From Aureococcus anophagefferens (taxonomy: Eukaryota; Sar; Pelagophyceae; Pelagomonadales; Pelagomonadaceae): a DNA stretch of 64,000 nt. How positions within the stretch are numbered: the stretch's first letter is position 1; the number at the start of each line of letters is the position of its first letter. Positions 22,618-32,371 of this stretch are shown in pieces. The position numbers and the translations under genes were made by a program. Under the pieces are notes generated by a model. That model was not told where the DNA came from. It saw only the letters and a program-made list of their open reading frames with translations, and searched no databases. The DNA is taken from NCBI RefSeq assembly GCF_000186865.1, contig NW_008705573.1:1006918-1070917 (forward strand). The letters run 5' to 3'.

Positions 22618-23145
22618 ATGCGGCCCTGCCTCCTGCTCCTCGCGCCGCTCGTGTCGGCGAAATTCACGCCCGGTCCCGGCCTGAAGGAGAATCCCGACGG
22701 CACCTACTCGCGGACCTACGACGCGGCGGCCGAGGGCGCCGCCGCCGGCGCCGGCGGCGGAGGCGAGGGCGAGAGCAACCCGGTCTACAACGTGCTCTTC
22801 ACGCTCGCGATCGTGCTCGCATGGTATCTGTACCAGAACGGCAAGCTGCCGTCGCTGCCGTCCATGCCGAGCCGCGCGCCGCGGGCGCCGCCGCCCGCGT
22901 CGCAGGACGAGGTCGACGAGGCCCGGCGCGCGCGGCTCGCGCGCTTCACGGGCGACGGGCCCGCGCGCAACGCCGAGGCCTTCCAGGAGGCGCTCGGCGC
23001 CGCGGACCCGACGCCCGTCGCGCGCGCCGCGCCGGGTTCGTCGCGGAAGCCGGCGGGCGTCGCGACGCTCGGCTCGACCGCGCGCGCGGACGGCGACGAC
23101 CCCGACGAGTTCTTCGGCGGCGACAGCACGGCCCAGTACAAGTAA
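22618..23145 (+). CDS. signal-peptide single-pass membrane protein, unknown
   Basis: 175 residues. MRPCLLLLAPLVSAKFTPGP is a clear signal peptide. A ~45-residue Gly/Ala-rich lumenal stretch precedes one membrane span (YNVLFTLAIVLAWYLYQNG). The cytosolic remainder contains DEARRARLARFTGDGP and an acidic end FFGGDSTAQYK. No family is recognised. Its stop is 12 bp from the stop of the convergent TPR gene, so the 3' UTRs must overlap. Confidence 0.65.
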   Translation: MRPCLLLLAPLVSAKFTPGPGLKENPDGTYSRTYDAAAEGAAAGAGGGGEGESNPVYNVLFTLAIVLAWYLYQNGKLPSLPSMPSRAPRAPPPASQDEVDEARRARLARFTGDGPARNAEAFQEALGAADPTPVARAAPGSSRKPAGVATLGSTARADGDDPDEFFGGDSTAQYK

Positions 23146-23157
23146 CACGTCTCTTTA

Positions 23158-24562
23158 TTACCGCGTCCGCGCCAGGAAGGCGACGTGGTCGAGCTTCGCG
23201 TCGACCGCGGGGACCCGGTCGTCGCCGACGAGGCGCCGCGCGGCGCGGTAGTCCGCGGCCGCGGCGGCGAAGTCGCCCGCGCGCTCGCGCGCCGCGCCGC
23301 GGCGGAGGTGGGCCGTCGCGTTCGCCGGGTCGATGTCCAGCGCGGCGCCGCACCGGTCCGCGACGGCCGCGGCGACCGCGCGGCTCGCGCCGTCGTCGGG
23401 CGCCCGGAGCAGGCACCTGGGCAGCAAAAGGGTGATTCAACGTCGCTTCAATGTGAGTGTTCCGCGCGCGCGCGTTCCGGAAAAAGCATCCACGCTTCGA
23501 GACCGTTCCAAGAGATGATCGCTCGTCCAAAAATCAGCCGAAACGAGTGGAAAATGGCCGAGATCGGAGCCTTTTGAAGTTGGGAATTTCGCTCTCTTTT
23601 GCTGCCCGGAGCAGGTACGCGGCCGCGTTGAGGTTGCAGGCGACGGCGAAGCGGGCGACGAGGGGCCCCTGGAGGCCGCCGACGCCGTGGAGCGCCGCGG
23701 CGAACTTGGCGTGCGCCGCGCGCCAGAGGCCCTCGCGCATGAGCGCGTCGCCGTCCGCCGCGGACCGCGCCGCGAACGTCAACGACGCCTTCACGGACCC
23801 GCCGGCGGAAACTCCGGGGTCGAGGCACAGCGCGTCCGTGGCGTGGGCCGCGCCGTCGCGGTACGCGGTCACCGCGTCGGCGTCGTTGCGCGCCTCGAGC
23901 GCCGCGAGCTCGTCGCCGACGTCGTCGCCGGCGTCCGACGCCTTCCGGAGGTGGAGCTCCGCGAGCAAGCGCGCGCCCTCGTCGCGCTCGCCGCCGCACA
24001 TGCGCAGGAAGGCCTCGCCGCGCATCTCCCAGGCGGCGCCCCACGTCCTGTCCGCGGCGGACGCGAGGAGCTCCGCGAGCGTCGCGGCCGCGGACGCGCG
24101 GTCGCCGGTCCGGAGCTCCTCTTCGCCCCTTCCGAGCAGGGCCTTCGCCGTCGCTGTTTTCGCAAAGGCCCGGTAGCGCGCCGTCTCGTCCGCCGACGGC
24201 GCCTCGGGCGATGGTTGCTGGTAGTTCGGCGGCACGAACGACCATTTCGGAGCGCCGGACGGCGCGCAGCTCCCGCAGCCGTCGTCGCCGCACCGGTCGT
24301 CGTCGTGGGAGTCCTCGTCCGCGCCGACCTCGGCCGCCAGCGCCGCGGCCGCGCCGACGGCGCCGCGCCAGGCCGCGAGCGACGGCGCCGACTCCGCGGC
24401 GGCCTGGGCGTCGGCGCAGGCCTGCATGAGCTTGACCCATTTGACGCTCTGCAGCGCCGTCGGCGCCGGCGACGCCTTGTTCTTGAGCGCCGCGAGGCGC
24501 GCCCGCGACGCCTTCGCGGCGGCGGCGGCGTGCGCCTTTTTCACGTCATTCTTGGACGACAT
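23158..24562 (-). CDS. TPR-repeat protein
   Basis: Exons 24562-23619 and 23416-23158 give 400 residues. A basic N-terminus (MSSKNDVKKAHAAAAAKAS) is followed by a helical region and a Cys-rich patch DDRCGDDGCGSC. TPR-like helical pairs then run to the end, best seen in ALDIDPANATAHLRRGAARE and GDFAAAAADYRAARRLV. TPR arrays are scaffolds for protein complexes; the partner is unknown. The single intron is a family-1 introner, and splicing restores NLNAAACLLRAPDDG. A GGGCTGCC element lies 56 bases upstream of the ATG. Confidence 0.7.
23417..23610 (+). mobile_element. introner, family 1, in the TPR gene
   Basis: About 194 bp, antisense to the gene. Intron 23417-23618 (GT-AG). Duplications on the gene strand are GTACCTGC (intronic) and GTGCCTGC (exonic). 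The donor copy changed G to A, which improves the splice site. The element's left end reads TCCGGGCAGC rather than CAGGGCAGC, continuing the homology to the target site, so local conversion is possible. Confidence 0.85.
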
Positions 24563-24669
24563 CGGCGGCGGCGCAGTCGCCAGGCCTTGCGCCAGGCGGC
24601 GGCGCCGCGCGGCGTCCGGGCTGCCTATTGAAGCGAAGGTGAACTAGTGTTACCCTTTTTAGCCTTCGC

Positions 24670-24734
24670 CTGTGGCAGCCTCGCGTGCGCGCGCCAATAC
24701 TCGCCTCGCGTGCGCGCCAACCGCGCTGCCACAG
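24670..24734. repeat. 10-bp inverted repeat in front of a start codon
   Basis: CTGTGGCAGC at 24670-24679 and GCTGCCACAG at 24725-24734 are perfect inverted copies, the second ending two bases before the ATG at 24737. They could form a hairpin in the 5' leader. Confidence 0.6.
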
Positions 24735-24736
24735 CG

Positions 24737-25831
24737 ATGCCGCGCGTGCACTGGACCGGCTTCGGCAAGTTCCACGGCGTCGCCGACAACCCGTCGGCGA
24801 CGCTGGCGGAGCGGGTCGCCGCCAAGTTCGCCGACGACAGCTGGGAGGTCGTCGAGGTCTCCGGCGAGGCCGCGCGGGACGCGGCGCTCAACGGGAGCGA
24901 CGCCGACGTCGTCATCCACCTCGGCGTCGCCGTGGACTACGCGAACATCACGCTCGAGCGCTGCGCCTACAACGACGCGACGTTCCGCTGCGACGACGAG
25001 CGCGGCTGGCGGCCGGCGGGCGAGAAGATCTCGGCCGACTCGCCCTTCGGCGCGCCGTCGCCGACGCCCCTCGACGTCGAGGCCGCGGCCGCCAAGGCGA
25101 AGGACCTCGGGTTCTCCGTGGACGTCTCCGACGACGCGGGCCGCTTCGTCTGCAACTATTTGTACTACTGTTCGCTCGAGCGGCGCCCCTGCGTGTTCGT
25201 CCACGTGCCGTCCTTCGACAAACTCGGCCTCGAGGACCAGCTCGCGACGCTGGAGGTCCTGCGGAGCGGCCTGCTCGACGCGGCGGCGGCGGCCGCCGCG
25301 CCGCCGCCGCCGGCCGCGGCGGAGAGCACCGCGGACGAGGTCGTCGAGGACCTCGTGGCCATGGGCATCGACGCGGCCATGGCGCGCCAGGCCGCGGCCG
25401 CGGGCTGCACGTCCGTGGAGACGGCCATGGAGTTCATCTTCTCGGAGCCGCCGGCCATGCCGCCGCCGCCGCCGTCGGCGCAGCGGCTCAAGCAGGTCCT
25501 CGTCGTCCGCGCGGACCTGGGCATGAGCGCGGGCAAGATAGCGGCCCAGTGCGCGCACGCGAGCCTCGGCGGCTACCGCGAGGCGCTCCGGCGGACGCCG
25601 GACGTCGCGGACCGCTGGGTCGGCGCCGGCGAGACGGTCATCGTCGTCCAGCACGACGGGTGCCTGCGCAGCCTGCACGCCGCCGCCGTCGCCGCGAACC
25701 TCAACACGTCCCTCATCGCCGACGCGGGCCGCACGGAGGTCGCGCCGGGCACGGAGACGGTCCTCGGCGTCGGACCGGCGCCCGCGGACGACGTCGACGC
25801 GATCACGGGGCGGCTCAAGCTCCTGTCGTAA
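24737..25831 (+). CDS. pyroglutamyl peptidase I - UBA - peptidyl-tRNA hydrolase 2 fusion
   Basis: 364 residues in one exon. Residues 1-~190 are a C15 pyroglutamyl peptidase: VHWTGFGKF at the start, the Glu in ITLERCAYND, the nucleophile Cys in RFVCNYLYYCS and the His in CVFVHVPS. After an Ala/Pro linker, ~210-250 is a UBA domain (VVEDLVAMGIDAAMARQAAA...VETAMEFIF). Residues ~262-364 are PTH2: LKQVLVVRADLGMSAGKIAA, QCAHASLGGYR, SLIADAGRTEVAPGTETVLG. PTH2 (Bit1) frees peptidyl-tRNA; C15 enzymes remove N-terminal pyroglutamate. All catalytic residues I can check are present. An in-frame ATG at 24647 would add a signal-like leader. The stop is 7 bp from the convergent stop. Confidence 0.88.
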   Translation: MPRVHWTGFGKFHGVADNPSATLAERVAAKFADDSWEVVEVSGEAARDAALNGSDADVVIHLGVAVDYANITLERCAYNDATFRCDDERGWRPAGEKISADSPFGAPSPTPLDVEAAAAKAKDLGFSVDVSDDAGRFVCNYLYYCSLERRPCVFVHVPSFDKLGLEDQLATLEVLRSGLLDAAAAAAAPPPPAAAESTADEVVEDLVAMGIDAAMARQAAAAGCTSVETAMEFIFSEPPAMPPPPPSAQRLKQVLVVRADLGMSAGKIAAQCAHASLGGYREALRRTPDVADRWVGAGETVIVVQHDGCLRSLHAAAVAANLNTSLIADAGRTEVAPGTETVLGVGPAPADDVDAITGRLKLLS

Positions 25832-25838
25832 ACGTTCA

Positions 25839-27113
25839 TTACCACGGTCGCCGCGCGTAGCGCCGTCGCCTCCGCGTCGGCGGCGGCGGCCTGGCCTCGT
25901 CGAGCTCGCAGTCGATGTCGACGCCCGTGATTTCGGGCACGCGGCGCAGGAGCGCGCGGCGGACGCCGTAGGCGACGGCGTGGGCCTCGCCGATGGTCAG
26001 CGCGTCGGGCAGGACGACGTCGACCTTTGCGGCGATCGCGTCGCCTTCGTAACTCAGCACGACGTGGCTCACGGCCCGCACGCGGTCGCAGCCGAGGGCC
26101 ACGGCGCGGATGCGTCTCTCGAGCTCGTCGGGCAGCGCGCCGAGATCGTCCGTCGCGCCGCTCTCCTGGCGGTCGCCGGGGTCGAAATGGACCGCGACGT
26201 CCGCGAGCCCCAGGCCCATGGCCCGCGCCTCGCGCCCCAGGGCGACCTTGGCGTGCTCGCCGATCTGGTGCGCCGCCGACGCCGACAGGCCTTTTTCCAC
26301 GCCGAGGCGCAGGTCCACGAGGACGCCGGGGCCCGCCTTGCGCGCGCGGAGCGAGAAGTCGCAGCGCGGCACCGCGGCCGCGACGGCGCGCTCGAGCCGC
26401 GCGACCCGTTGGCCGTCCAGCGTCTCGTCGAGCAGTTCGCGCGCCGCGTCGCGCGCGATCTTCGCGCCCTGGTACGCGACGGCGCCGCCGACGAGGACGC
26501 CCGCGACCGGGTCGGCGATTGTAACGCCGAGGCCGTGGCCGCCCGCGATGCCGGCCAAAGCCGCGACGGAGCTCCAGGCGTCGCTCCGATGGTGGAACGC
26601 GTTCGCGACTAAGACGTCGGACCGCAGCGCCTCGCCGACGGCCCGCGTCCTGCGAAAGAGCCACTCCTTCGCGACGATAGAAACCGTAGCGACGGATCCG
26701 CACGTCGCGACCGCGTACAGCTCCAGGGCCTCGGCCGGCTCGAACGCGGACCCGGCGGCGTGGTGCGCCGCGCCCGCGCCCGCGGCGACGAGACAGCCGC
26801 CGACGACCGCGGAGCCGCCGGCCTCGAATTTGCCGTGGCCGAACGGGTGGTCGGCGTCCGGCGGCAGGCGCGCGGCCGCGTAGCTCCAGTAGGCGACGAC
26901 GTCCGTGAGCACGTCGCTCAGGCTGTGGGCGCCGTCGGCGATGAGCGCCGGCGAGCCCAGCGTGCTGCCGGCGCCGACCTTGCAGCAGCCGAGGCCCACG
27001 TTGACGACGGCGCCGACGGCCGTGATGCCCTTGGCGTCGTCGAGGACCGACAGGCGGCGGTGGCGTGGAGTGATTCGTCTTTGCCGCGCGGCGATGCGCG
27101 CGGCGCGGCGCAT
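25839..27113 (-). CDS. cation diffusion facilitator (CDF/SLC30-type) metal transporter
   Basis: 424 residues from MRRAARIAARQRRITPRHRR, a basic presequence-like start that suggests mitochondrion or plastid; longer in-frame starts exist upstream. The CDF fold shows the first metal site in ADGAHSLSDVLTD, the loop DHPFGHGKFE, and the second site in HHRSDAWSS, between hydrophobic spans. The C-terminal cytosolic domain (LPDALTIGEAHAVAYGVRRA...GVDIDCELDEA) completes the family architecture. It likely exports Zn, Fe or Mn from the cytosol into a compartment by proton antiport. The exact metal cannot be read from sequence. Confidence 0.87.
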   Translation of the reverse strand: MRRAARIAARQRRITPRHRRLSVLDDAKGITAVGAVVNVGLGCCKVGAGSTLGSPALIADGAHSLSDVLTDVVAYWSYAAARLPPDADHPFGHGKFEAGGSAVVGGCLVAAGAGAAHHAAGSAFEPAEALELYAVATCGSVATVSIVAKEWLFRRTRAVGEALRSDVLVANAFHHRSDAWSSVAALAGIAGGHGLGVTIADPVAGVLVGGAVAYQGAKIARDAARELLDETLDGQRVARLERAVAAAVPRCDFSLRARKAGPGVLVDLRLGVEKGLSASAAHQIGEHAKVALGREARAMGLGLADVAVHFDPGDRQESGATDDLGALPDELERRIRAVALGCDRVRAVSHVVLSYEGDAIAAKVDVVLPDALTIGEAHAVAYGVRRALLRRVPEITGVDIDCELDEARPPPPTRRRRRYARRPW

Positions 27114-27544
27114 TGTATCGAGCGCGCCTATGCGACGACAAACTGGCCAGCCATCGGAGGGCAGGTTTGCGCGTTTGGCTTGGCGGCCGCCGCGCCGCCG
27201 CCCGCAGTCGACGACTCCCTCAGAGGCCTCCTCGGCGAGGACGCGCACGCGTCGACGGCGCGACCGCCGACGCCGCGTAAGACGAAAAAACGCAAAAAAA
27301 AAAAAAAACGGCGACATCATACGTGTGCGTTATGTTCAACAAGGTGAGTATCTCTCGTGCGGCGTTCTCGACTCGCGAGCGGGCGCCGCGTGGCATGGAC
27401 AGTGGAGGGGGTCGGGCGGCTCGTGGTCTTGGCGGCCGCCGGAGGAGGCGGCGGTGAGCCGCGGGGTCGGGGACAGGGGCGCCGGCGCTCCGCGCGCGTC
27501 GGTCGCGCGCGCATAATCGGGGGGCGCCGGCGGACAGGGCGGGC
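27114..27544. other. spacer, no gene recognised
   Basis: 431 bp between two minus-strand genes. It contains an A-rich tract of 16 consecutive A near 27293-27308 and a GTGAGT at 27343, but no supportable exon. Confidence 0.5.
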
Positions 27545-28722
27545 TCAATCTTCGTCGTCGTCGTCGACGACGTGGCTCGGCGGCGCGCCGCCGGCGCCCT
27601 TGCGGGGGACGTCGCGCGGGTACGCGGCCCAGGCCTGCTGCGCGGTCGCGTAGTGGCCGAGCTGCGTGCCCGAGATGCGGAGCCGCCAGCCCGACGACGA
27701 CCCGGAGGCGAGGGAGATGCCCACGGGCCGCTTCTCGGGCATCGTCGGGTCGCGCGACTTCTCGCGCTCCGCGGCCCAGCGCGCCTCGGAGAGCGCGCCG
27801 TTCTTCCTCCCGTGCTTCTTCTCCTTGGGCTGCTTCGGCGAGTCCGGCGCCTTGCGCTTCCCGAGCACGTGGGACCCGGGCAACAGGCGCCGCCCGAGGT
27901 AGCCGCCGCCGCCGCCGAAGTCGTGCGACCCGGAGTCCGGCGCCGCGTGCGTCCGGGCCCCCAGCGGCGGCTCGCGGCGCGCCGTGTGCGCCGCGACGGT
28001 CTCGACGTCCCGCGCCGAGAAGGAGACCTGGAGGAGCGACCCGCCGGCCGTCACGACGTAGCCCTCGTGCCAGACGAGCGCGCCGCGGCCGTCGTCGAAG
28101 GGCACCCACGCCGCGTCGCCGCGGGCGGGCCACGGGGAATAGTCCGTCGAGTGGCCGAGGCTCACGGCCCGGGGCCTCCCGCCCGGGGCGTAGTCGCCGC
28201 CGAACCAGGACGGCGACCCCTCGTCCCAGCTCACGGCCCGGAGCACGTCGCGGCGCAGGAGGTCGTGCGGCGTGTGCGGCGGCGTCACCGTCTCGCCCTC
28301 GCGCGGCGACGCGGGCGGCGTCGACAGGAACGAGTCGTCGGCCGGCGGGAAGTTAAAGCCGTCGTCCGTCGGGGCGCCGAGCGGGTACCTGGGCAACCGG
28401 TAGGTTCGGGGGTCCGCCGCGGAAACGAGTCAGGGAAAGATCCCCCGCCCCGGCGCCGGCGGCGCGCTCGACGGGCGGGTCGCCGTCGTCGTGGCCGACG
28501 AGCACGGGATCCCCGAAGTTGGGCGCGTCGAAGAGCAGCTCGTCGAAGACCTGGGGGAAACGGGGGCGGATTCGCGGAAAAGCGCCGTTGCCGAACAAAA
28601 GGGGGGCTGCCTACCTCGTCGTCGTAGAGGTCCCCGGAGACCGTGCGGACGGGCGCCCGGTGGTGCGACGCCGCCGACTGGCCCAGCCGCTCGGAGAGCG
28701 GGGGGTACGCGGCCACGCTCAT
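27545..28722 (-). CDS. nuclear-type protein with possible AP2-like segment
   Basis: At least three exons. Exon 1 (28722-28615) encodes MSVAAYPPLSERLG...; intron 28551-28614 is GT-AG. Exon 2 encodes VFDELLFDAPNFGDP. The second intron ends at CCCAG before 28385, with an uncertain donor (a GC donor inside GTCGAGCGCG would keep frame). The main exon ends at 27545. Near the C-terminus, GWRLRISGTQLGHYATAQQAWAAY has the strand pattern and A-W-A-Y helix of a plant-type AP2 domain, preceded by a basic KRKAPDSPKQPKEKKHGRK segment. The end is DDDDED. A DNA-binding role is only inferred. Confidence 0.5.
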
Positions 28723-28943
28723 GGGCGGGCCGCGGCGTGCGCCGAAAAACGAGAGCGGCCGCCGCTTTCGTGAACAAGGAGAGCTAGCCCCGCAAGTGCG
28801 TTTTTGAGTCGGGGTATGATACATACTTCAACGCAGCTGAAACTGCAGGTGTCAAGGTGTCGACATCGCCCCTTTTTTGTTTCGCGACGCTCGCTCGTCC
28901 TCGCCGGGCTCTGGTGCGCCGTTACCGCGCGCGGCCGCCGCCC

Positions 28944-30634
28944 CTAGGCCTGGGCGAGGTGGACGACGACGGCGGTCATGTTGTCCGTGGAGCCGTTGAG
29001 GAAGCTCGCGCGGACGAGGGCCTTGGCGGCGTCCTGCTTGTCTTTGATGGCCTTGGCGACGACGGAGACGGCCTTCTCGTTCGATAGCACGTCCCAGATG
29101 CCGTCGCAGGCGAGGATGACGAACCTGTCGTCCGCGTTGAGCCGCTGCTGGACGACCTCGGGCTCGCCGACGACGACCTTCGTCGGGTGGTACTTGAGCG
29201 TGACGTCGCCGATGGACCGCGACAGGGACAGCCCCCCCGGGTAGCAGCGCATGGGGCCTGGGCAGCAAAAGGGTGCGAAATTCCCAACTTCAAAGGCTCC
29301 TCTCTCGGCCGTTTTCCGCTCGTTTCCGCTGATTTTTGGACGAGCGATCATCTCTCGGAGCGCTCTCGAAGCGTGGGTGCTGTTTCCGAAACGCGCGCGC
29401 GCGGAAAACTCACGTTGAAGCGACGTTGAATCACCCTTTTGCTGCCCTGCACGGGGCTGTCGGCGTTGGCGCCGAAGCAGAAGACGGGGCACGCGGAGCC
29501 CGCGGACTTCGCGACGCCGCCCGACGTCGCCTCCTTGAGCGACCGGCCCACGGACCCGCCCAGGTTCGTGATGCGCTTGTACTCCAACGGGTGCGTCGGC
29601 TTGTGGTCGCGGCTCAGCTCGAAGGCCGTCCACTGCTTCGACCGCTCGTTCCGGCGGCCGAGCACCGCGCGCGAGTCGCCGACCCAGCCGACGGTCAGCA
29701 CGCCGTCGACGAGCAGCACGACGACGGCCGTCGTGCCGTCGAACCAGCGCGGCGTCGCCGACAGCGCCGCGCGCAGGTAGGCCTGCTCCGTGCGCGCCAT
29801 GCCGAACCGCGTCGCGGCGAGGACGTCGCGGCGGCCCCACGCGGCCGTCGCGGTGATGTTGTCGAGCATGCGCTGGCCGCAGTACTGGGCCGCCCGGCTC
29901 CCCGCGTGGCCGTCGAAGACCCCAAAGTAGGCCCGGCCCGGGTCGTCGTGGATCGACGGGGACACGACGTAGACGTCCTCCATCGACGGCCGCCGGCCCT
30001 GCTCGCTCGACACCTCGAAGGCCTTGACCTTGAAGAGCTGTTTCTTGCCCGCGTCGGCCGGCGGCGCGGGCGCCGCGGCCGGCGACGGCGCCGCGGCCGG
30101 GGGCGCCGCGGGCGCGCCCGCGGCGGCCTCGAACTCCTCGAGGAGCTTCGCGAGCTCGTCCGTCTCCTCGCTCGGCGGCTCCGCCGCGGCCTTCTCCGCG
30201 GGCGCGGGCGCGGGCGCCGGCGCCTCGGCGGGCGCGGGCGCCTCGGCGGGCGCGGGCGCCTCGGAGTGCGTGCCCTCCTCCTCGAAGTCGCGCGCGCCGC
30301 CCGCGCCGGCCTCGTCGTGCTGGATCGCGTCGTGGAACGCGTCGGTGTCGCACGAGTCCGCGCGGCTCGGCGGCTCCTCGGGCGCCGGCGTCGGCGACTC
30401 GACCTCGCTCAGCGTCGACGACGTCGCGACGTCCTCGGCCGCGGCCGGCGCGGCGGCCTCGGCCGCCGGCGGCGCCGCGTCGGCCGCCGCGGGCGCGCCC
30501 GCCGCCGCCGCGAGGTCCGACGCCGCCTCCGCGAGGGGGTCCGCGGGCTTCGCCTCGCCGCAGAACTCGCAGCCGCTTTGGTTCGCCGCCAAATTCTCGA
30601 AGCCGCAGGCGGGGCACTCCCAGCCGCCGGCCAT
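28944..30634 (-). CDS. PP2C protein phosphatase with N-terminal RanBP2-type zinc finger
   Basis: Exons 30634-29458 and 29257-28944 give 496 residues. Residues ~4-30 (WECPACGFENLAANQSGCEFCGEAKP) are a C4 RanBP2 finger. A long Ala/Pro/Glu linker with AEAPAP repeats follows. The PP2C domain covers ~195-496: RRPSMEDVYVV, YFGVFDGHAGSRAA, DGTTAVVVLLV, VGWVGDSRAVL, GGLSLSRSIGD (rebuilt by splicing), ILACDGIWDVLSNEKA and STDNMTAVVVHL. The metal-binding Asp residues are all present, so it should be an active Mn/Mg phosphatase. The finger suggests ubiquitin or RNA binding. The gene diverges from Tic22 across 225 bp. Confidence 0.9.
29258..29449 (-). mobile_element. introner, family 1, in the PP2C gene
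   Basis: 192 bp, in sense orientation with the gene. Intron 29258-29457 is GC-AG. Duplications on the gene strand are GCCCCGTG (intronic) and GCCCCATG (exonic). Splicing gives NADSP-MRCYPGGL. The GT inside the intronic duplication cannot be the donor, because it would break the frame. Confidence 0.9.
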
Positions 30635-30859
30635 CGTTTGCGCTACGGTTACGGCCGTCGGCGCACCCCGGGGTCGGTGAACTGCGCTTTCGCGCGTCGC
30701 GGGTTGGTCCGCGGGGCTCCGGGGCGCCGAGAGGTGGATTGCCGGGTGGGAACGCCCGGTGTCGAGCAAGCTGGCGCCCGAGCAGAGCGATATGTCCTCG
30801 GGCTCGATATTTTTGGGTAAACATCGCGCGGCGAGCTGGTTGAAGCTCGGCCGGAGACG

Positions 30860-31687
30860 ATGATGATGCCGACGCGTCCCACGCTCGCTCTGCTGTTCTG
30901 CAGCGCTGCATTCACGACCGCACTAGTGCACCAGTCGCACCACCAAAGGCTGCAGCGACCGATCCGCGCCGCGGAGGAGCCGACGGGCCTCGGCGTCGAG
31001 GCCCCAACCACAACCTATCCCGCCTGCAGCGACGAGGAGGTCATCGAGCTGCTCGACAAGGTGCCCGTCTTCTCGCTCGCCGACGAGGACGGCAACTCCG
31101 CCGTTGTCAACGACGGCGACAGCAAGTGGCTCGAGTTCTACTGCGACCCGGAGCTCGCGGTCATGCGCAAGAAGCAGTTCGGGCAAGACCAGCTCCGCGT
31201 GACCGCGCAGAGCTTGGGCCGCGCGCACGTGGCCTACGCCAAGGCCGGCGAGGGCGACATCCGCGCGCGCTTCATGGCGGACCCGCGGGAGCTCGCCTCC
31301 GCGCGCCAGATCATCCTCCGCGGCTCCGGCGCGGAGGCGGCGGCGTCGGGCAACCTCACGGCGCAGGAGCTCCTCGACGCCTACAAGCTCGTCGACGCCG
31401 ACCTGCGCTTCGCGAAACCCTCCGACGTGCCCCTCTTCTCCATCGAGCAGCTCGCGCTCGCGGCCGGCGACGGCCCGGGCATGCGGCCGTGGTTCTTCAG
31501 CATGAAGGACCTCATCGAGCAGTGGCGCAACGCGTGCGAGAGCGACGCGTCCTTCGAGCAGGGCGAGGTCCAGATCCTGAGCCTCGACGAGATGCTCCGG
31601 CTCATGCGCGTCGACGCGCCCACGGACCACCGCGCGCGCATGTTCATCCCGTCCAAGGCCGCGCTCAAGGCCATCGGCGCGGCCTAG
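30860..31687 (+). CDS. Tic22-like chloroplast protein-import factor
   Basis: 275 residues. The N-terminus MMMPTRPTLALLFCSAAFTT is a signal peptide whose cleavage region reads SAAF, like the ASAF motif that marks plastid targeting in ochrophytes, followed by a basic transit-like stretch. The mature part has the two-lobed Tic22 pattern: KVPVFSLADEDGNSAVV...WLEFYCDPELAVM...LRVTAQSLGRAHVAY, then DVPLFSIEQLALAA...RPWFFSMKDLIEQWRNA...VQILSLDEMLRLM. Tic22 works in the intermembrane space during precursor import. The nucleus-encoded plastid address supports a secondary red-type plastid. Confidence 0.75.
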   Translation: MMMPTRPTLALLFCSAAFTTALVHQSHHQRLQRPIRAAEEPTGLGVEAPTTTYPACSDEEVIELLDKVPVFSLADEDGNSAVVNDGDSKWLEFYCDPELAVMRKKQFGQDQLRVTAQSLGRAHVAYAKAGEGDIRARFMADPRELASARQIILRGSGAEAAASGNLTAQELLDAYKLVDADLRFAKPSDVPLFSIEQLALAAGDGPGMRPWFFSMKDLIEQWRNACESDASFEQGEVQILSLDEMLRLMRVDAPTDHRARMFIPSKAALKAIGAA

Positions 31688-31799
31688 GGGCGGCCAGGTA
31701 AGGACGCCGGCGCCTCGGTTCGGGAGGAGCGCCGCACGGAAAACGCGCAGCGTCCGTGCCTCGTCGCATACCAGAGAAGCACCCCCTTACGCCCATCCC

Positions 31800-32246
31800 C
31801 TATGGGCTCGACTCCATCTTGAGCTCGAGGCTCACGTTCTGGATGAACTGGTCCTTGTCGATGGTCTTCTGCTGCGGGTTGAGGGGGTGCTTGGGCTCCT
31901 CGATGCCCAGCGACTTGAGCGCGTGGTCGTACTGCTGCACGCTGACCTTGCCCGTGTTGTTCGGGTCGAGCGCCTGGAAGCACGCGCGGACGTCCTGGTC
32001 CGTGAAGAAGCTCGCGGACCGGTCCTCCTGCATCTCCTCGAGCGTCTTCAGCAGGAACCTGCGCGCGGCGACGGCGTCGCGGATCCGCGCGTCCCCCCGA
32101 AATTTGCCGCGCGGGCGGCCGCACGCGTTGGGATCCGTCGGCCGCTCGAACATGAGCTTCGTCCCGAGGTCCCGGAACAGCTGCTTCACGTTGTTCTGCT
32201 TCAGGTAGACCTCGGCCTCGGCGCGCGGGTCGCCGATCGTCGCCAT
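31800..32246 (-). CDS. EFCAB10: EFCAB10-like RIIa-domain ciliary protein
   Basis: Exons 32246-32125 and 32058-31800 give 126 residues, the size of vertebrate EFCAB10. Residues ~8-45 are a dimerisation-docking (RIIa-like) fold: AEVYLKQNNVKQLFRDLGTK, LMFERPTDPNAFLLKTLEEM. The C-terminal half has one EF-hand-like loop (LDPNNTGKVSVQQY) with imperfect ligands. The 66-bp GT-AG intron is a multiple of three without stop codons, so unspliced RNA would encode 22 extra basic residues; removing it restores the conserved PNAFLLKTLEE. Confidence 0.75.
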   Translation of the reverse strand: MATIGDPRAEAEVYLKQNNVKQLFRDLGTKLMFERPTDPNACGRPRGKFRGDARIRDAVAARRFLLKTLEEMQEDRSASFFTDQDVRACFQALDPNNTGKVSVQQYDHALKSLGIEEPKHPLNPQQKTIDKDQFIQNVSLELKMESSP

Positions 32247-32371
32247 GGCGGCGGGCCGGCGGGCGGCGGCGCGACCGAGGCGGCGGCGGGCAGCCTGCTG
32301 AACAACTCGAGACAACGCAACGACCTGGATTTGGTAAACTTTGTTGAACTCGGAGAGGCGCCGCATAAAAA
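32247..32371. promoter_or_regulatory. 125-bp bidirectional promoter
   Basis: Lies between the start codons of the EFCAB10-like and sulfotransferase genes. It contains GGGCAGCC at 32288-32295, 42 bases from one ATG and 76 from the other. Confidence 0.45.

Noticed and set aside
23417..23610. Coding extension into the intron, giving ...YLLRAAKESEIPNFK
   Set aside because: The element sequence is open by chance; the same EIPNFK-type peptide appears wherever the element is read through, so it is not protein.
27293..27308. Poly(A) tract as a retrotransposon or processed-gene tail
   Set aside because: No target duplication or adjacent retro-sequence is visible; it is an isolated A-run in a spacer.
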